From: an uncultured Lachnospiraceae bacterium
GTDB taxonomy: Bacteria; Bacillota; Clostridia; Lachnospirales; Lachnospiraceae
DNA: 64,000 nt
Assembly (NCBI GenBank): GCA_910589265.1
Contig: CAJUTQ010000101.1
Coordinates: forward strand, 62,001 to 126,000
Direction of reading: 5' to 3'
Made by a program: the position numbers and the translations under genes. The notes beneath the pieces were generated by a model. That model was not told where the DNA came from, searched no databases, and saw only the letters and a list, made by a program, of their open reading frames with translations. Positions 52,031 to 62,400 of the stretch are shown here, piece after piece (position 1 is the stretch's first letter; every line of letters begins with the position of its first letter).

Positions 52031-53491
52031 TTATATTTGAAACGATAAAAATGCTGGAATGACAATAAGCATTAGGACAACACCTAGCATCATACCCATA
52101 GGAAGGAGTAGTTTTGTGCTTGCCTCTTCTCCTAATTTTCTAGCCATATCCTTTCGGTCTTCAAAAGCATCCTTTGCTTCCATTTCTAATACACCCAGCA
52201 TTCCATCTGTTCCTTTCTTAATATTTTGTGTAAGTAATGAGGTAAATTTTAAGTATCGTGGTATCCCACATCTTTTTCCAAATCTTTTATATGCTTCTAT
52301 TTCAGGCACCCCGCTTTGCATCTCATAATAAGTAAGCTTCATTTCTTCATATACATACCGCTTCTCTCCCTTTCTATTTTCTCTTTTCTCATAGTCTCCC
52401 ACTATCTTTTTCCATACCATGCGAAGGGTCATTCCTGCTCCCAGAAGAAGGCTGAATTTTGTTATTACCTCAGGATAATCTAAAAGCATTTGATTTTTTC
52501 TTTCTTCCAGTTTTTTTTCTAAGCTTTTATCTTTATTAATGGAAATTAAAATACAAACTAAAACTGTAATTCCCATAAAAAAGTAACTATATGTGGAAAA
52601 TTTCTCACTCCATATAATTTTCTTCCCTCCTATCTCTTCTGGTAGTCGAAAAATCCTTTCATATTTTTCCTCTTTTTCTTTCTTTTCTATCTCTTTTTGA
52701 ATTGTCTGAAAAACTTCTTCCTTTCCCTTATTTAATACTGGTAATATTCTTGCAAAACAAGTATATTCACCTGAAAAATCAAAATATTTTAATATTGCTG
52801 TTATTTTTACCATTGTTCCCTCTTCTGATAAAAATTTACTCTTTAATTGTCCTTGAGAATCTATAACTTGATAATTATTCAAATCCCATGTAATAGTAAA
52901 TGGATACCCATCCATTTTATGTACAAAATTCAATGGACTTCTAACTTCGTCTAATGAGGAATTTAATCCCAGCATAATATTTTCTAAATCCATAATTGCT
53001 TTTTCAAATAGAATCTTAATTTGCTCTGGAGTATACTGCACTTCTTCTAAAGTAAAAGATATCTCTTCCCTTCCTTCTTCTGATTCTGCCATAAGCTCCA
53101 GCTCCACTGCCCCTTTTCCGTACTCTTTCCTTTCTATCAGTTCTCCATCTATAAGAAATCCTTTCTTTAAATCTTTTATATAAACTACAAAAGCTAAACT
53201 ATTTCCTATAAAAATCAATAAAACAATCCTTTTAATTTTTTCTATAAAATGCCCTTTTATTTCGTCTTCTTTATCTCCAAAAGGACATAAACTTGTTATA
53301 CTTTTTTTCACTTTATCCCTTTGGATTACTCTTTGAACAAAAGAATTCGATTTATATTTTTCAAAGATGGAATAAAGGTATATAGATATTTTCAGAAAAG
53401 GATCTCTTCCCTTTTGCTTTCTTTGAAAAATTGCAAAAAGAATATAAATGCAAAAAATGCTCCCATAAATTGCTCCAAACAAATATTTCAC
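52031..53491 (-). CDS. TadC-like type II secretion F-domain protein, extended N-terminus
   Basis: 486 residues. Only the C-terminal 160 residues match TadC/GspF (LLLGAGMTLRMVWKKIVGDY, GKRCGIPRYLKFTSLLTQN, KLLLPMGMMLGVVLMLIVIP). Ahead of it lies a membrane helix near 10, another near 85-105, a soluble beta-rich region (about 110-290) and a further helix near 308-325. The long soluble insertion is unusual against about 290 for TadC. GTG start. It follows the TadB-like gene. Confidence 0.82.
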   Translation of the reverse strand: MKYLFGAIYGSIFCIYILFAIFQRKQKGRDPFLKISIYLYSIFEKYKSNSFVQRVIQRDKVKKSITSLCPFGDKEDEIKGHFIEKIKRIVLLIFIGNSLAFVVYIKDLKKGFLIDGELIERKEYGKGAVELELMAESEEGREEISFTLEEVQYTPEQIKILFEKAIMDLENIMLGLNSSLDEVRSPLNFVHKMDGYPFTITWDLNNYQVIDSQGQLKSKFLSEEGTMVKITAILKYFDFSGEYTCFARILPVLNKGKEEVFQTIQKEIEKKEKEEKYERIFRLPEEIGGKKIIWSEKFSTYSYFFMGITVLVCILISINKDKSLEKKLEERKNQMLLDYPEVITKFSLLLGAGMTLRMVWKKIVGDYEKRENRKGEKRYVYEEMKLTYYEMQSGVPEIEAYKRFGKRCGIPRYLKFTSLLTQNIKKGTDGMLGVLEMEAKDAFEDRKDMARKLGEEASTKLLLPMGMMLGVVLMLIVIPAFLSFQI

Positions 53492-53513
53492 TTTCCTCTA
53501 ATACCTCCAATTA

Positions 53514-54350
53514 TTATATTTCAATGTCTACAATCTTTCTGGCTATATAATAAGCAGTCATATATATTACTAAGCAAACTGTCATCAAAATAACTCCTGT
53601 TATATTCCCATACATCCCGTTTAAAAATCCTGGATTTGAAAAATTTATGTATAAAATAATAGCAATAGGTATTCCATTCATAATTTTTTGTTCTAATTGT
53701 TTTGCGCTAACTAAAATTTTAATTTCTTTTTTTATCTCAATTTTTTCATGAATAATCCCTGCAGTCCGCTGTATGATCTTATTAAAGTCTCCACCTGACT
53801 TTTTAGCTGTCCATAAAACTTGAGTAAAATTTAGTATTTCTTCCTGTCCACTCCTCATTGCAAAGTTTTCCATAGCCTTCTCCAATGTTACATTCATATT
53901 TAGCTTATATTCTATACATTGAAGTTCCTTTACAATAATACTGTCAGCACCATAAAGAATTGTCATTTCTTTCCTTGCATCCTTAAAGGCATTTTCTATA
54001 GAGTATCCTGCACTCAACGATGCTGAAACCGCTAATATGGCATCTTTAAATTGAATGTTTAAATCAAATAGCCTTTTCTTGTTAAGAGATATTTTTCTTT
54101 CTTGAAAATATGCAAAGAGGATAGGCGTTAAAAATGGAATTGCCCAAAATGTATGATAAAATAAATAAGCAAGAATTACTACAATACCACTTCCCTTTAC
54201 AAAATATAGTATTCTTTCTTTTCCATTTAAACTATATTGATTATACTGTATCTCCCCTTGCCCTGTTATAGAGTCCTGCTGCTTTCCATTTTCCTGTATG
54301 GAATAACTCTCCTGTCTTTTTAAATTTTCCTGACACCCTATGATTCTCAT
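53514..54350 (-). CDS. TadB-like type II secretion F-domain protein
   Basis: About 278 residues. Two early membrane helices (about 55-95) and a T2SSF domain (FKDAILAVSASLSAGYSIEN, EFAMRSGQEEILNFTQVLWT-like segment, and a C-terminal pair of helices). It forms the membrane platform of the pilus machine with the TadC-like protein. The frame opens at 54392 and overlaps tadA by over 100 bases; I place the start at the ATG at 54350, although a later one within tadA's end is possible. Confidence 0.85.
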   Translation of the reverse strand: MRIIGCQENLKRQESYSIQENGKQQDSITGQGEIQYNQYSLNGKERILYFVKGSGIVVILAYLFYHTFWAIPFLTPILFAYFQERKISLNKKRLFDLNIQFKDAILAVSASLSAGYSIENAFKDARKEMTILYGADSIIVKELQCIEYKLNMNVTLEKAMENFAMRSGQEEILNFTQVLWTAKKSGGDFNKIIQRTAGIIHEKIEIKKEIKILVSAKQLEQKIMNGIPIAIILYINFSNPGFLNGMYGNITGVILMTVCLVIYMTAYYIARKIVDIEI

Positions 54351-55485
54351 CTTCTCCTGTCTCCTCAAACATAAAAATAGGTGAAATAACAATTTCTTTG
54401 TTTTTGTATCCTATTACTTCTGTAATCTCTAACACTTTCCTGCTTTTGTCCCTAATTCTTCCAAGATGGATGATAATATCAATTCCCCCGCTAATTTGCC
54501 TTCTAATGGCTTGTAAAGGTAAATCACTCCCCATTAATACCATTGTCTCTAACCTGCTCAACATATCCTGACTACTATTCCCATGTCCTGTTGACAGTGA
54601 TCCGTCATGCCCTGTATTCATTGCTTGAAGCATGTCCAACGCCTCCCCTCCTCTCACTTCTCCAATAATGATTCTATCAGGGCGCATACGCAAAGACGCC
54701 TTAATTAAATCTCTAATTGTTATTTCCCTGCACCCTTCATTATTTTTATTTCTTGTCTCTAAACTTACTAAATTGGGAATACCTCTGATCTGAAGTTCTG
54801 CACTATCTTCTATTGTAATGATTCTCTCATCTTCGGGAATGTATTGAGCTAGTGCATTGAGAAAGGTCGTTTTTCCAGATCCCGTTCCTCCACTTATAAA
54901 AATATTATATTTTGCTATAACCAATAATCTTAAAAAATCAGCTGCTTCCTGAGAAAGAGATCCATATTGAATTAACTGTTCCATACTAAAAGGATTATCA
55001 GGAAATCTTCGTATTGTAAGAATAGGGCCATTTAAAGCAACGGGAGATAAAACTGCATTGACTCTTGAACCATCTTCCAGTCTTGTATCCACGATGGGAG
55101 AAGTTTCATTTACGACTCTATTTGTTTTTGCTACAATCTGCTGAATAACATCTTCCAGCTTTTCCTTCTCCTCAAATTTATTTTCCCATTGAAAAATACT
55201 TCCACCTCGTTCCACAAAAACATTTTGCGTTCCGTTAACCATAATCTCTGTAATTTCTGGGCTATCTACTAACTCTTGAAGCATGTCTAATTTTCTTATA
55301 GAGTAAAATAATTCTTTTCGTATTAACTTCCTTTCCTTAATGGTGAAATACACCTCTTTCTTTTTTTCTAAAATAATACGGTCTATGGTTTCCATAATTT
55401 CTTCATCTGAAACGTCTCTTGATAAATCCATTCGCTCTAATACTTCCAATCTCCACTTTTCTTTCCACTCCTTAGCCGTCCTCAT
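54241..55485 (-). CDS. tadA: Tad pilus assembly ATPase (TadA/CpaF)
   Basis: 414 residues, VirB11-type secretion ATPase. The N-terminal domain (about 60-180) contains EIMVNGTQNVFVERGG; the core has Walker A ISGGTGSGKTTFLNAL, a Walker B DRIIIGEVRGGEALDM and the His box TGHDGSLSTGHGNS. It powers assembly of Flp pili at the inner face of the membrane. It overlaps the CpaE-like gene at its start by 14 bases and the TadB-like gene at its end. Confidence 0.95.
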   Translation of the reverse strand: MRTAKEWKEKWRLEVLERMDLSRDVSDEEIMETIDRIILEKKKEVYFTIKERKLIRKELFYSIRKLDMLQELVDSPEITEIMVNGTQNVFVERGGSIFQWENKFEEKEKLEDVIQQIVAKTNRVVNETSPIVDTRLEDGSRVNAVLSPVALNGPILTIRRFPDNPFSMEQLIQYGSLSQEAADFLRLLVIAKYNIFISGGTGSGKTTFLNALAQYIPEDERIITIEDSAELQIRGIPNLVSLETRNKNNEGCREITIRDLIKASLRMRPDRIIIGEVRGGEALDMLQAMNTGHDGSLSTGHGNSSQDMLSRLETMVLMGSDLPLQAIRRQISGGIDIIIHLGRIRDKSRKVLEITEVIGYKNKEIVISPIFMFEETGEDENHRVSGKFKKTGELFHTGKWKAAGLYNRARGDTV

Positions 55486-56485
55486 CCTCTTCCTCCGCTA
55501 GCAATTCCCTTATATAATCTCCCAGATCACTATATACTAAATTGTCCATTCCAGACTCTACTCCTCTAAAATATGTAAAATGCAGTTTTTTCGTTTTCTC
55601 TAATATTTCTTCCTGTCCAGTCATTTGCATTAGTTTTTCATACTGATACATTTTTGCCATAGAAATTTTATCCTCTCTTACAGGCGAATATATAATATTG
55701 CATTTTCCTAAAAGTGTATAAAGTCCTTGAATATTTTCTCCCATATCCAAAATAATGGCTCTATAGCTGCTTTTTCTTCGAATATCGTCTAATAGAGAAA
55801 CCCATTCCTCACCTGAAATAGTTTTCAAGTCTGAAGGATAAATGCAAGGAGGAACATAATCCAACTGGTTCATAGGTTGTACAATTCCCTGTAATTTTAG
55901 AATTAAATTGGCGCTTCTCTCATTCATAAAATAAATCAAATCCGATAAGTCCCCTACATAATCTTTTTCAAATAAGGAAGAAAATCCTGAGTATTCTTCT
56001 AAGTTCATATAAAGAGTGTTAACCTTCTCACTCAAAATTTGCCCTAATGTCAAAGCAAATGTGGTTTTTAATGATCTCCTGACAGGAGAATATATACCGA
56101 TTATCTTTCCCTCTTCCTTTGCACATCCATAATGCCCAGTTGTATTTTTCTGTTCTGCATAATAGCACATAACCTCTCTAACAATTTGATCCGAAGATTG
56201 GTATTTATAAATCGTTTTTTCATTATTTTTTTCTTCGGTGCCATACGTTTCTTCTGATAAAACAATGATATGAGTGATTGGTAATCTTCTTATCTCTTCT
56301 GTAACTGCTCTTTCTGAGACCAGAAGTATTTCAATTTCTTCTTCTCTAGCGTACTCAAGAAAACTTTCCTCCTTTGAGAAAGCTCTGACTTGGAAGGGAA
56401 TAGATTTGCTCCTATTGATATATTCCATAAATCGTTCTGCATAAATGCCATCCAAATCATAAATTGCCATAATATTAGCACCCAT
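55472..56485 (-). CDS. CpaE-like protein with altered P-loop
   Basis: 337 residues. An N-terminal receiver-like region (about 1-110) precedes a ParA/MinD-fold domain (about 127-330). The Walker A position reads SPVRRSLKTT (133-142) where KGGVGKT is usual; the Lys-Thr-Thr end is kept but the glycines are lost. The Walker B area AIILDMGENIQ is preserved. In Caulobacter CpaE places the pilus machine at the pole. Start behind GGAGGATTATT. The protein may bind nucleotide weakly or not at all. Confidence 0.83.
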   Translation of the reverse strand: MGANIMAIYDLDGIYAERFMEYINRSKSIPFQVRAFSKEESFLEYAREEEIEILLVSERAVTEEIRRLPITHIIVLSEETYGTEEKNNEKTIYKYQSSDQIVREVMCYYAEQKNTTGHYGCAKEEGKIIGIYSPVRRSLKTTFALTLGQILSEKVNTLYMNLEEYSGFSSLFEKDYVGDLSDLIYFMNERSANLILKLQGIVQPMNQLDYVPPCIYPSDLKTISGEEWVSLLDDIRRKSSYRAIILDMGENIQGLYTLLGKCNIIYSPVREDKISMAKMYQYEKLMQMTGQEEILEKTKKLHFTYFRGVESGMDNLVYSDLGDYIRELLAEEEDEDG

Positions 56486-56520
56486 AATAATCCTCCAATC
56501 TTTTCACTAAGAGAACAAAT

Positions 56521-57024
56521 TTAAATTAAACCTTCCATATGTAAGAGAACACTAAAAAATATAGAAATGGTAAAATGAATTTTTGACCCTTTTTCCTTTC
56601 TTTTTACATTCTCTAGAAATGCCTTAAAAGAAGCTCTTCTCATCTTCTTTTGTATTCTGTTATGATTTTTGGGGAAATATTTTGCAAGAATTTGCACATA
56701 ATAGATGATACAGAAAAAACTGCCTATAAAAAAAGATAAAGCAATACAGATTATTGTATCTTGCAGGCTAAGAAGCCCTCCTACGATACAAAATAACTTT
56801 ACATCTCCTGCTCCAATAACATGGAAAAGATAACAACTATATAAAATAAAAAATGTAATAAAAATTCCAACTGCTGTCCTAATGATTCCATCATATCCGT
56901 TTCGAATGTAATGATATGAAAAAGCATAGAATAAGCCAATAATAATTAGCCAATTTTTAACTTTGTATGTATATAAATCCATTATGACAGCTCCATAAAG
57001 TATTGCATATAATACAAAAATCAT
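56521..57024 (-). CDS. A24-type prepilin peptidase (first of the locus)
   Basis: 167 residues. Two aspartate sites: AVIMDLYTYKVKNW and IGAGDVKL. Five membrane helices and a basic C-terminal tail (KKMRRASFKAFLENVKRKEK) with an extra hydrophobic end. It opens the Tad operon and likely matures the Flp pilin. Own promoter at 57110-57138. Confidence 0.9.
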   Translation of the reverse strand: MIFVLYAILYGAVIMDLYTYKVKNWLIIIGLFYAFSYHYIRNGYDGIIRTAVGIFITFFILYSCYLFHVIGAGDVKLFCIVGGLLSLQDTIICIALSFFIGSFFCIIYYVQILAKYFPKNHNRIQKKMRRASFKAFLENVKRKEKGSKIHFTISIFFSVLLHMEGLI

Positions 57025-57109
57025 TCAACCGCCACCACTTCTATTTGCTAATGTTTGGAAACTTATAAAAGATTTGTACTTTGATATGTTCTTTAGAAAG
57101 GATATATAA

Positions 57110-57138
57110 ACTATATCACATAATTATATAAATGTCTA
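57110..57138 (-). promoter_or_regulatory. Predicted Tad operon promoter
   Basis: Minus strand TAGACA (57133-57138), 17-base spacer, TATAGT (57110-57115), with a leader of about 80 bases before the peptidase ATG. This separates the Tad genes from bofA upstream. Confidence 0.65.
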
Positions 57139-57157
57139 TACTTATTTATAATATTTT

Positions 57158-57430
57158 TTAGCCTAAAAGACTAACTAATTTCACGCCATAAAGAAGGGCA
57201 ACTCCAGGAAATCCAAGAAAACCGCAGGCAGCAGCGTTAAATGGATTTAGTCCAATGTGTATCCCTATTCCTGTTAGAGATATTAATTCATTCAGAAAAT
57301 AAATGGATATTAATCCAAACACAGCCCTCAAAACAAAATTTACAATAATTTCTGCTTTTCTTCCCATAATTCCTATGACTAGAACTATGGTGCAAACTCC
57401 TGAAATTGCTATTATTCCCAGATCCATCAT
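57158..57430 (-). CDS. bofA: BofA-like pro-sigma-K processing inhibitor family protein
   Basis: About 90 residues from the ATG at 57430 (another ATG at 57427), behind AAAGGGG; the frame opens 24 codons earlier. Three hydrophobic segments; the C-terminal LNPFNAAACGFLGFPGVALLYG is the BofA signature (N-P-x-T/N-A-x-x-x-G-x-x-G-x-P-G). In Bacillus it restrains SpoIVFB; clostridia keep the gene without always having that pathway. It neighbours a YaaL-like gene, as in B. subtilis, but divergently. Confidence 0.87.
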   Translation of the reverse strand: MMDLGIIAISGVCTIVLVIGIMGRKAEIIVNFVLRAVFGLISIYFLNELISLTGIGIHIGLNPFNAAACGFLGFPGVALLYGVKLVSLLG

Positions 57431-57550
57431 TTTCATTCCCCTTTTATAATTTTTTTCCAAATTTAGTATATCTTTTATTAATCCATATGTATAAATTACC
57501 AATTTATGACTATACTTAATAAAAAGAGGAAAAGAAAGTAGAGATGAGAA

Positions 57551-57796
57551 ATGATATTATCTAAAAAAAAGGAAGCTACCTATGAGGAAATCCAGCGAGA
57601 TCATCTTTTGCAAGACATTGTCAAAACAAAAAATGCGCTGGATTCTGCTTACTCAAATTTTGATAATGTAATTGACCCTGACTTAATCGACTGCTATATA
57701 TATGAGGTCAATGCTGTCCAAAAACGTTATAAATTTTTATTAGAAAAAGCTTCTAAACTTAATATGAATCTGGACTTATACCCTGAAACCCCTTGA
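57551..57796 (+). CDS. YaaL-like DUF2508 family protein
   Basis: 81 residues. The core TKNALDSAYSNFDNVIDPDL and IDCYIYEVNAVQKRYKFLL is the DUF2508 pattern. No Cys, no membrane segment; function unknown. Its 3' end overlaps the convergent FliS-like gene by 21 bases. Confidence 0.85.
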   Translation: MILSKKKEATYEEIQRDHLLQDIVKTKNALDSAYSNFDNVIDPDLIDCYIYEVNAVQKRYKFLLEKASKLNMNLDLYPETP

Positions 57797-58252
57797 TTGG
57801 TCTGATGCATCTAGGCTTTCCATCAATTGATTTTTTCCATAGGTCAGACCAGCATATACTGTCTGGGTATTTCCCATGAGAGTTTTTGAATAGTCTTGTT
57901 TTCCTATCTCATAAAAAGCTTCTCTCAAAGAAGCAATAATAGGAATAACATGGGTCAAAGCATCTGCTTTCCTTTGAATACTTGCCTTTGCAAGCTCCTT
58001 TTCCATATAAAGATAAAGCTGAAAAAGATTATGGGAAATATCGTACTTAAAATTAAGTCCTTCCACTAAGCCATTCATGCAGCGTCTTGCCTGTTCAATG
58101 GCTTTTTGGTATGCTTTAAGCTCTTTGCTGGCCAAACAGTATTTTGCTTCCTTTATATAGTCTAAGATCATATCATAATAGATAACAACTAATTGAGAAC
58201 GATTAGCATTAATTATTCGGAGAGTATACTCTTGAATTTGTTCCTTTGTCAT
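57776..58252 (-). CDS. fliS: FliS-like flagellin chaperone
   Basis: 158 residues, all helical. The first helices TKEQIQEYTLRIINANRSQL, VVIYYDMILDYIKEAK and the stretch EQARRCMNGLVEGLNFKYDI resemble FliS, which binds the C-terminus of flagellin. It lies 19 bases after flagellin, which supports the assignment. The C-terminal 40 residues (TVYAGLTYGKNQ onward) are extra. AAGGAGCTAG ribosome site. Confidence 0.8.
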   Translation of the reverse strand: MTKEQIQEYTLRIINANRSQLVVIYYDMILDYIKEAKYCLASKELKAYQKAIEQARRCMNGLVEGLNFKYDISHNLFQLYLYMEKELAKASIQRKADALTHVIPIIASLREAFYEIGKQDYSKTLMGNTQTVYAGLTYGKNQLMESLDASDQSRGFRV

Positions 58253-58270
58253 CCACTAGCTCCTTATTGT

Positions 58271-59389
58271 TTACTGTAATAGTTGAAGTGCAGCCTGGGG
58301 TCTTTGATTAGCCTGAGCCAGTATAGAAGTACCCGCCTGCTGTAAAACTTGAAACTTCGTATACTCTGTCATTTCTGCCGCCATATCCGTATCCCGAATA
58401 GTGGCATAAGAATTTGATAAGTTTTCTATAGATGTATCCAGGCTTGAAACTGTATGTTCTAATCGATTTTCATAAGAACCTAATCTAGAACGCACTGTAG
58501 AAATAAAGCTTAATGCCTCAGGAATTGCATCCAATGCATCTTTACAGCCACCTGCATTTGTGAAATCCATGTCTTCTATTCCCAAATTTTTCGTTGATAT
58601 TTTTGGAATGCGAACTAAAAGATCCTGACTTTCGTTTGCTCCAATTTGCACGACCATTGCCCCAAATCCTTTTAAATCTAGTACGGCAGTTCCAGCAAAA
58701 TTATTGGAATAATCCGCTTTAATTTCAAATCCATTAATATTTTTAATTGTTAGGGTCGTTCCATTTGCTGATATTCCATCTGTAGGAAGAACTACAGGAA
58801 CAAAATTTCCAGAATTAACCGGGTTTTCCATTGCAACCTGTACATTAGCAGGATCAATACTTCCATCTGGCAAATAAGCTACTCCTGTAATTTGATATTT
58901 TCCACTGGGAGTTTCATCCGAATAATAGTTTAATTTTACATCCTCCACATCCGCAAAACCTTTTAAATCCATTGTCCCATCCAACAGTTTCTGACTATTA
59001 TATTCTGTGTCACTGGCAATACGGTCAATTTCCTCTAGCAATGCCTTAGACTCTTCCTCTATCGCCGTCCTGTCATCGTCTGTAACAGAGGCTGTAGCTC
59101 CTTTAACAGCCAGCTCATTTAACCTTTGCAGCATTTCTGTTATCTCATTTAAAGCTCCCTCTGCCGTTTGAATGACTGCCATTCCATTAGTGGCATTTTG
59201 GGTTGCTTTTTCCAAAGCATTTAACTGTTGTTCCATTTTATTTGTAATAGCCATACCTACTGTATCATCTTTTGATTTGTTAATTCTATAGCCAGAGGAT
59301 AATCTCTCAATAGCTTTTGCCAAATTATTATCCGAATTTGCCAGCTGATTATTTGCTATAATTGCAGAAATATTAAAATTTACTTTCAT
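58271..59389 (-). CDS. hag: Flagellin
   Basis: About 372 residues from the ATG at 59389 (MKVNFNISAIIANNQL). Conserved D0-D1 N-terminus (LAKAIERLSSGYRINKSKDD, NATNGMAVIQTAEGALNEIT) and C-terminus (IRDTDMAAEMTEYTKFQVLQ, SILAQANQRPQAALQLLQ) flank a central variable domain (about 150-280). It polymerises into the filament. The arginine and glutamine end matches clostridial flagellins that stimulate TLR5. A sigma-28-like -10 (59475-59482) lies upstream. Confidence 0.95.
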   Translation of the reverse strand: MKVNFNISAIIANNQLANSDNNLAKAIERLSSGYRINKSKDDTVGMAITNKMEQQLNALEKATQNATNGMAVIQTAEGALNEITEMLQRLNELAVKGATASVTDDDRTAIEEESKALLEEIDRIASDTEYNSQKLLDGTMDLKGFADVEDVKLNYYSDETPSGKYQITGVAYLPDGSIDPANVQVAMENPVNSGNFVPVVLPTDGISANGTTLTIKNINGFEIKADYSNNFAGTAVLDLKGFGAMVVQIGANESQDLLVRIPKISTKNLGIEDMDFTNAGGCKDALDAIPEALSFISTVRSRLGSYENRLEHTVSSLDTSIENLSNSYATIRDTDMAAEMTEYTKFQVLQQAGTSILAQANQRPQAALQLLQ

Positions 59390-59474
59390 TTTTAGATGTC
59401 CATCCCTTTCCACTTCAAATTTTTTTAACTAATAAAAAACCACATCTCTTTTTACCACTTTTAAGCTATCTTTT

Positions 59475-59482
59475 ATATCGGA
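59475..59482 (-). promoter_or_regulatory. Sigma-28-like -10 element for flagellin
   Basis: Minus strand TCCGATAT, seven of eight matches to GCCGATAT, overlapping the end of the upstream gene. The -35 (TAAA) is not clear at 15 bases, so the call rests on the -10. Confidence 0.5.
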
Positions 59483-59487
59483 TTATT

Positions 59488-62400
59488 TTATTTTTGAATA
59501 ACCCTAATAAATTCTTTTGCAACTTCATATAAGGTTTTTGTACTTTGTTTGGACTTTTCTCCTGCTTTTGTTTCTTCAAATTGATGAAAATCCAAATTCT
59601 CGCTTTGAATTATGTGAAATTCTTGTATTTTTTTCCCTTTTTTTCCAATACTTTGTTGAAAGTCTTTTTCTATACCTGCTAAAAATTTTACACCTTCCTC
59701 TGATGTACATACAATAAGACCTTTCACATACTGATCTGAAACTTGAAACTTTGCTCCTATTTTTCCATAAGGTTCCACTTCCATAGATGCCGTGACCTTC
59801 CCTTCTTGGCCTTCCTTATGTTGTATTTTCAGATTAATTGATGTTATTTTTCCATTGATTTCTATAGGTACTTCGTAGTTTTCTTCTCTTGACAAATTGC
59901 CTGCCAAAGATATTTCCTTATGTAAAAGCTGTAATTCTCGAAGGTCAACATAATGGTTTCCTGGATCCTCTTGTGAAGATTCAATAATCTTTTCTGCCAC
60001 TGCTGTTAAATTTGCATAGGCTTCCTTTGCCCCCTTCTCTTCCCCAAGGCATTCATGTAACTCTTTTACTGCATCTCCCCATTCCTTTTCCATGCTTTCT
60101 TCAAATGGTCCCTTTTTCATCATTGCCTTTTCAGTAAGCTTTCGGAAGGCGCTTCCCCTCTCATTCATTAAATGAGCAGCAGCAAAAAGAGAATCCAAGG
60201 TTATTGGCTGATTAAAATCTAAAAGGCTTTTTATAATATCTTCCTCTGAGGCTACCCCACTGCGGATGTCTTGGAGCTGTTCCCTTACATATTCCTTCTT
60301 TTGTTGGATATTTTCTTCATAGCGAATCATTCCTTCATTTAGCTGCTCAAGAGTTGTATCCAAATTTGCCTCCATTTGATGAAGTTTTGTTGGATCCATT
60401 TTATCTAATATATTTTGGACTAGCCTATTTAGATAAGAAGTATCTTCTGTATTGCTTTTCTTTAAGTAGCCTTCTATTTGCTCTGAAATGGAAGGACCTT
60501 TGGTCTTTAAAACATCTAATCCTCCAAACTCATCATCGATTTTAATATCCATTCCTTCCTTTTTCTTATTTCTCACTGCTGAAAGAAGGTTCCTTAAATT
60601 TAGTTGAGCATTTTGATTCAGTACACTTCCAATTACTGCGCCGTCTGACTGTTCCACTCTATGAAGAAGACGGTACACTCCTATATAAGCTTCCTTTTCT
60701 TCTTTTGTAATCTCATTGGATTTTTCCACCTTCCATAAAAACTCACTGTACTTTTCTTTAGGAACTCCCAGTTCATCCTGCACCTCTGCTGCTATGTCAT
60801 TGAGTTTTTCTATGGTCATATCAAGTGGATTAATTCCTTTGCGTATTATCTCCAATGTGACCCCTGGCTGCATTCTTTCTAATAATGTTTGTACTTCCTG
60901 ATCTGCTGTTTTCATTTTGCTTATATTCTCTTCTGTTACTTCCATATGGTTATACCCAAGGATACGCACTGCCCGCCTGTTTTGTTCTGTTACCTCCAAA
61001 TTCATTTCCTTAAGTATAGCATCTACATTTCGGAAAGCTTTTTTTATGGAGTCACCCAAGTCTTTCCTTGGCTCTGTTTTTAAAGCTTCATAAGTTTCGC
61101 CAGCTTTTATAAAATGGTCCTTTAACTGGTTTCCATCTCTCCAAAGATTATGAACAGTTAGTTCTTTTTTCCCAGATACAAACTTACCTAAAACCGCCGC
61201 TGGAAGTCTCTCCAAATCATGCAACTTACCTACAGCTTCTTTATATTTCTCTATATATTGTGGATTATCTTTTTTCATTAACTTCTTATAATACTCATTT
61301 TCCACTTTTCTTAATTGACTTACAACATCCTCTAAGCTGCTTGTATCTATAGAAAACCCGCTTTTTAATAGTTTTATATTTGCATCCACAGTCATTTTGA
61401 GCCTGATTTCCTCTAGCTGTCGTCTGGCAACAGCTGCTCTGTATGCCTGATCAGCATCCATTTGATTTCCAGTATAAGACAAATCTTCCGCCTCTATTAA
61501 ATGATTTAAAGTCATTTCTTTCTCTGACTTTATAGTGTTTTCTATATTCCTATTTGTAATATTACGTACTTTATTTAACGTCTCCTGAGCTCTGCGAACT
61601 ATATCCTCATCCTTTGCAATCTGTGTATCTTCTGCAAGCTTTCCTTCCTTCATTCCATGAATTATTTTATCTAGGAGATGGTCACTATCTATCTTTTCTG
61701 GCAGCATTTCTAGTTCATTTAAAGTTTGCAATGACTCCTTTGTTAATGGAATTCCTTTTTCAATGAGCCATTTGGCATCTTCTAAAGACTTATGATTTAC
61801 TTCTAATCCAGCCTTTTCAATCGTTTGTTTTATTTGTTCTTCTAGCTGTTCCCAGTGGAAGTTGTCAGCCTTTCTTGCAAAATAGGCACCTTTTCCATCT
61901 ACATAATATCCTTTTCCTTGCCTTCCAGCATCTGCTGCCCCACTAAACTCTGCTTTATACAAATTTTTTATGGAAGGATCCATTTCATTTTCTATTACAT
62001 ATTTCTTGGCTCCTTCAGAAAGGGGGAAAAGTTCTTCTGCCATTTCCATAGCCTTGTTTATCTGTCTTATATTATCCTCTGTGACAGGAAAGTCATTTTC
62101 TTGTAACTTTGATACAATTTTATTTGCTCTGGAAATGCTCCCTGTTATTTTTTCCAGCTGTTCTTTGGAAATCTCATCCGTAAATCCTTCAATACATATA
62201 CCTGCCTCTGCCAAGGAAGCCTTAATGCGGTCTAATACTGTCACTACCTCCTCGACTTCAATTCCTCTAACAGGAAAACCTTCCTCTTTTAATTTTTCAA
62301 AGTCTTCTGCTGACATAAAGTTTGACATAACTGCTAAATACTTACTTTGGACAGCCACATCCTGGTTTTCTACATCATTCAAAAACTCTTTGACAGAACT

